From Herpetosiphon llansteffanensis (GTDB lineage: Bacteria > Chloroflexota > Chloroflexia > Chloroflexales > Herpetosiphonaceae), in NCBI RefSeq assembly GCF_003205875.1, contig NZ_PUBZ01000080.1, forward strand, positions 51,266-115,265: a stretch of 64,000 nt of DNA. The letters are read 5' to 3'. This document shows, piece by piece, positions 63,878 to 64,000 of the stretch. Position numbers and translations under genes: made by a program. A model generated the notes under the pieces. It was not told where the DNA came from, searched no databases, and saw nothing but the letters and a program-made list of their open reading frames with translations. The stretch's first letter is position 1. Each line of letters opens with the position of its first letter.

Positions 63878-64000
63878 ATGGAAATTTTAGCTTGGTTGGG
63901 ATTTATTGGCGGTTTGTTGTGGTGCATGCTCTCACCCCCCGACCCCCTCCTTACAAGGGTAGGTTTTGAGCGATTGGTCGGCTGTGGAGCGTTCCCTCAC
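63878..64000 (+). other. Possible small gene start running into a repeat
   Basis: ATG at 63878 with AAGGA eight bases upstream reads MEILAWLGFIGGLLWCM, a plausible hydrophobic start, then continues into repeat copy E to the window end. It may be a gene interrupted by the repeat or chance. Confidence 0.25.
63957..64000. repeat. GC-rich palindromic repeat, family 1, copy E (cut by window edge)
   Basis: GGGTAGGTTTTGAGCGATTG followed by GTCGGCTGTGGAGCGTTCCC matches the left outer arm of copy C (30045) nearly base for base and is cut by the window end. Confidence 0.8.

Overview
The window looks like a piece of chromosome from a Chloroflexota bacterium, most likely Herpetosiphon or a close relative. 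This is inferred from gene content, not from a database match. Support comes from moderate-GC DNA with strong Shine-Dalgarno sites, an ArsA-type ATPase with a small C-terminal HSP20-like domain, a SpoVS-RNase Y neighbourhood, a protein kinase fused to an extracellular CAP domain, very long secreted Thr/Pro-rich proteins, and many dispersed GC-rich palindromic intergenic repeats.

Layout. 1-4.5 kb (minus strand): Ppx/GppA start, a secreted L,D-transpeptidase, and the translation/secretion run ffh-rpsP-khpA-rimM. rpsP carries an extra C-terminal domain and ffh has a clear promoter. 4.6-7.4 kb: small membrane proteins. 7.6-10.8 kb: gyrA interrupted by a 231-residue mini-intein just before the catalytic tyrosine. 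11-20 kb: a winged-helix regulator, a lipoprotein, histidine ammonia-lyase, Fmt, an acetyltransferase, a cytochrome c/PepSY membrane cassette and an M28-like membrane protein that appears to lack catalytic residues. 20-26 kb: a minus-strand operon (two split-barrel flavin/PNPOx-like proteins, SRPBCC protein, sugar transferase, acyltransferase), divergent from murJ and a YqaA-like gene, then arsA. 26-30 kb: two DinB-like genes and a glgC/degenerate-glgC pair. 30-35 kb: lipase, tRNA-Arg(CCG), then parA-parB-PimA-like glycosyltransferase-phosphatidylinositol-phosphate-synthase-like gene in one co-directional run. 35-41.5 kb: lacI-pfkB with promoter and operator, kinase-CAP fusion, spoVS-rny. 42-45.3 kb: an accessory group (unknown 403-residue protein, aminoglycoside-phosphotransferase-like kinase, two paralogous ~100-residue proteins). 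45.3-47.4 kb: dispersed repeats, gene fragments and an intact IS982-family element with target-site duplication. 47.4-54.2 kb: a giant RHS/YD-repeat protein with an unrecognised 252-residue C-terminal tip. 54.4-57.4 kb: phosphoesterase, hydrolase and two unknown genes. 57.6-63.7 kb: a secreted clostripain-like protein and a secreted four-module GEVED-type protein.

Main themes. The housekeeping blocks are ordinary in content but carry unusual protein fusions (S16 extension, GyrA intein, kinase-CAP). The inositol-lipid/mannosyltransferase genes sit directly behind the chromosome-partition genes. The strongest accessory candidate is the RHS protein: the place where an immunity gene would be expected is occupied by an IS element and fragments. 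No CRISPR array, prophage or replication origin was seen.
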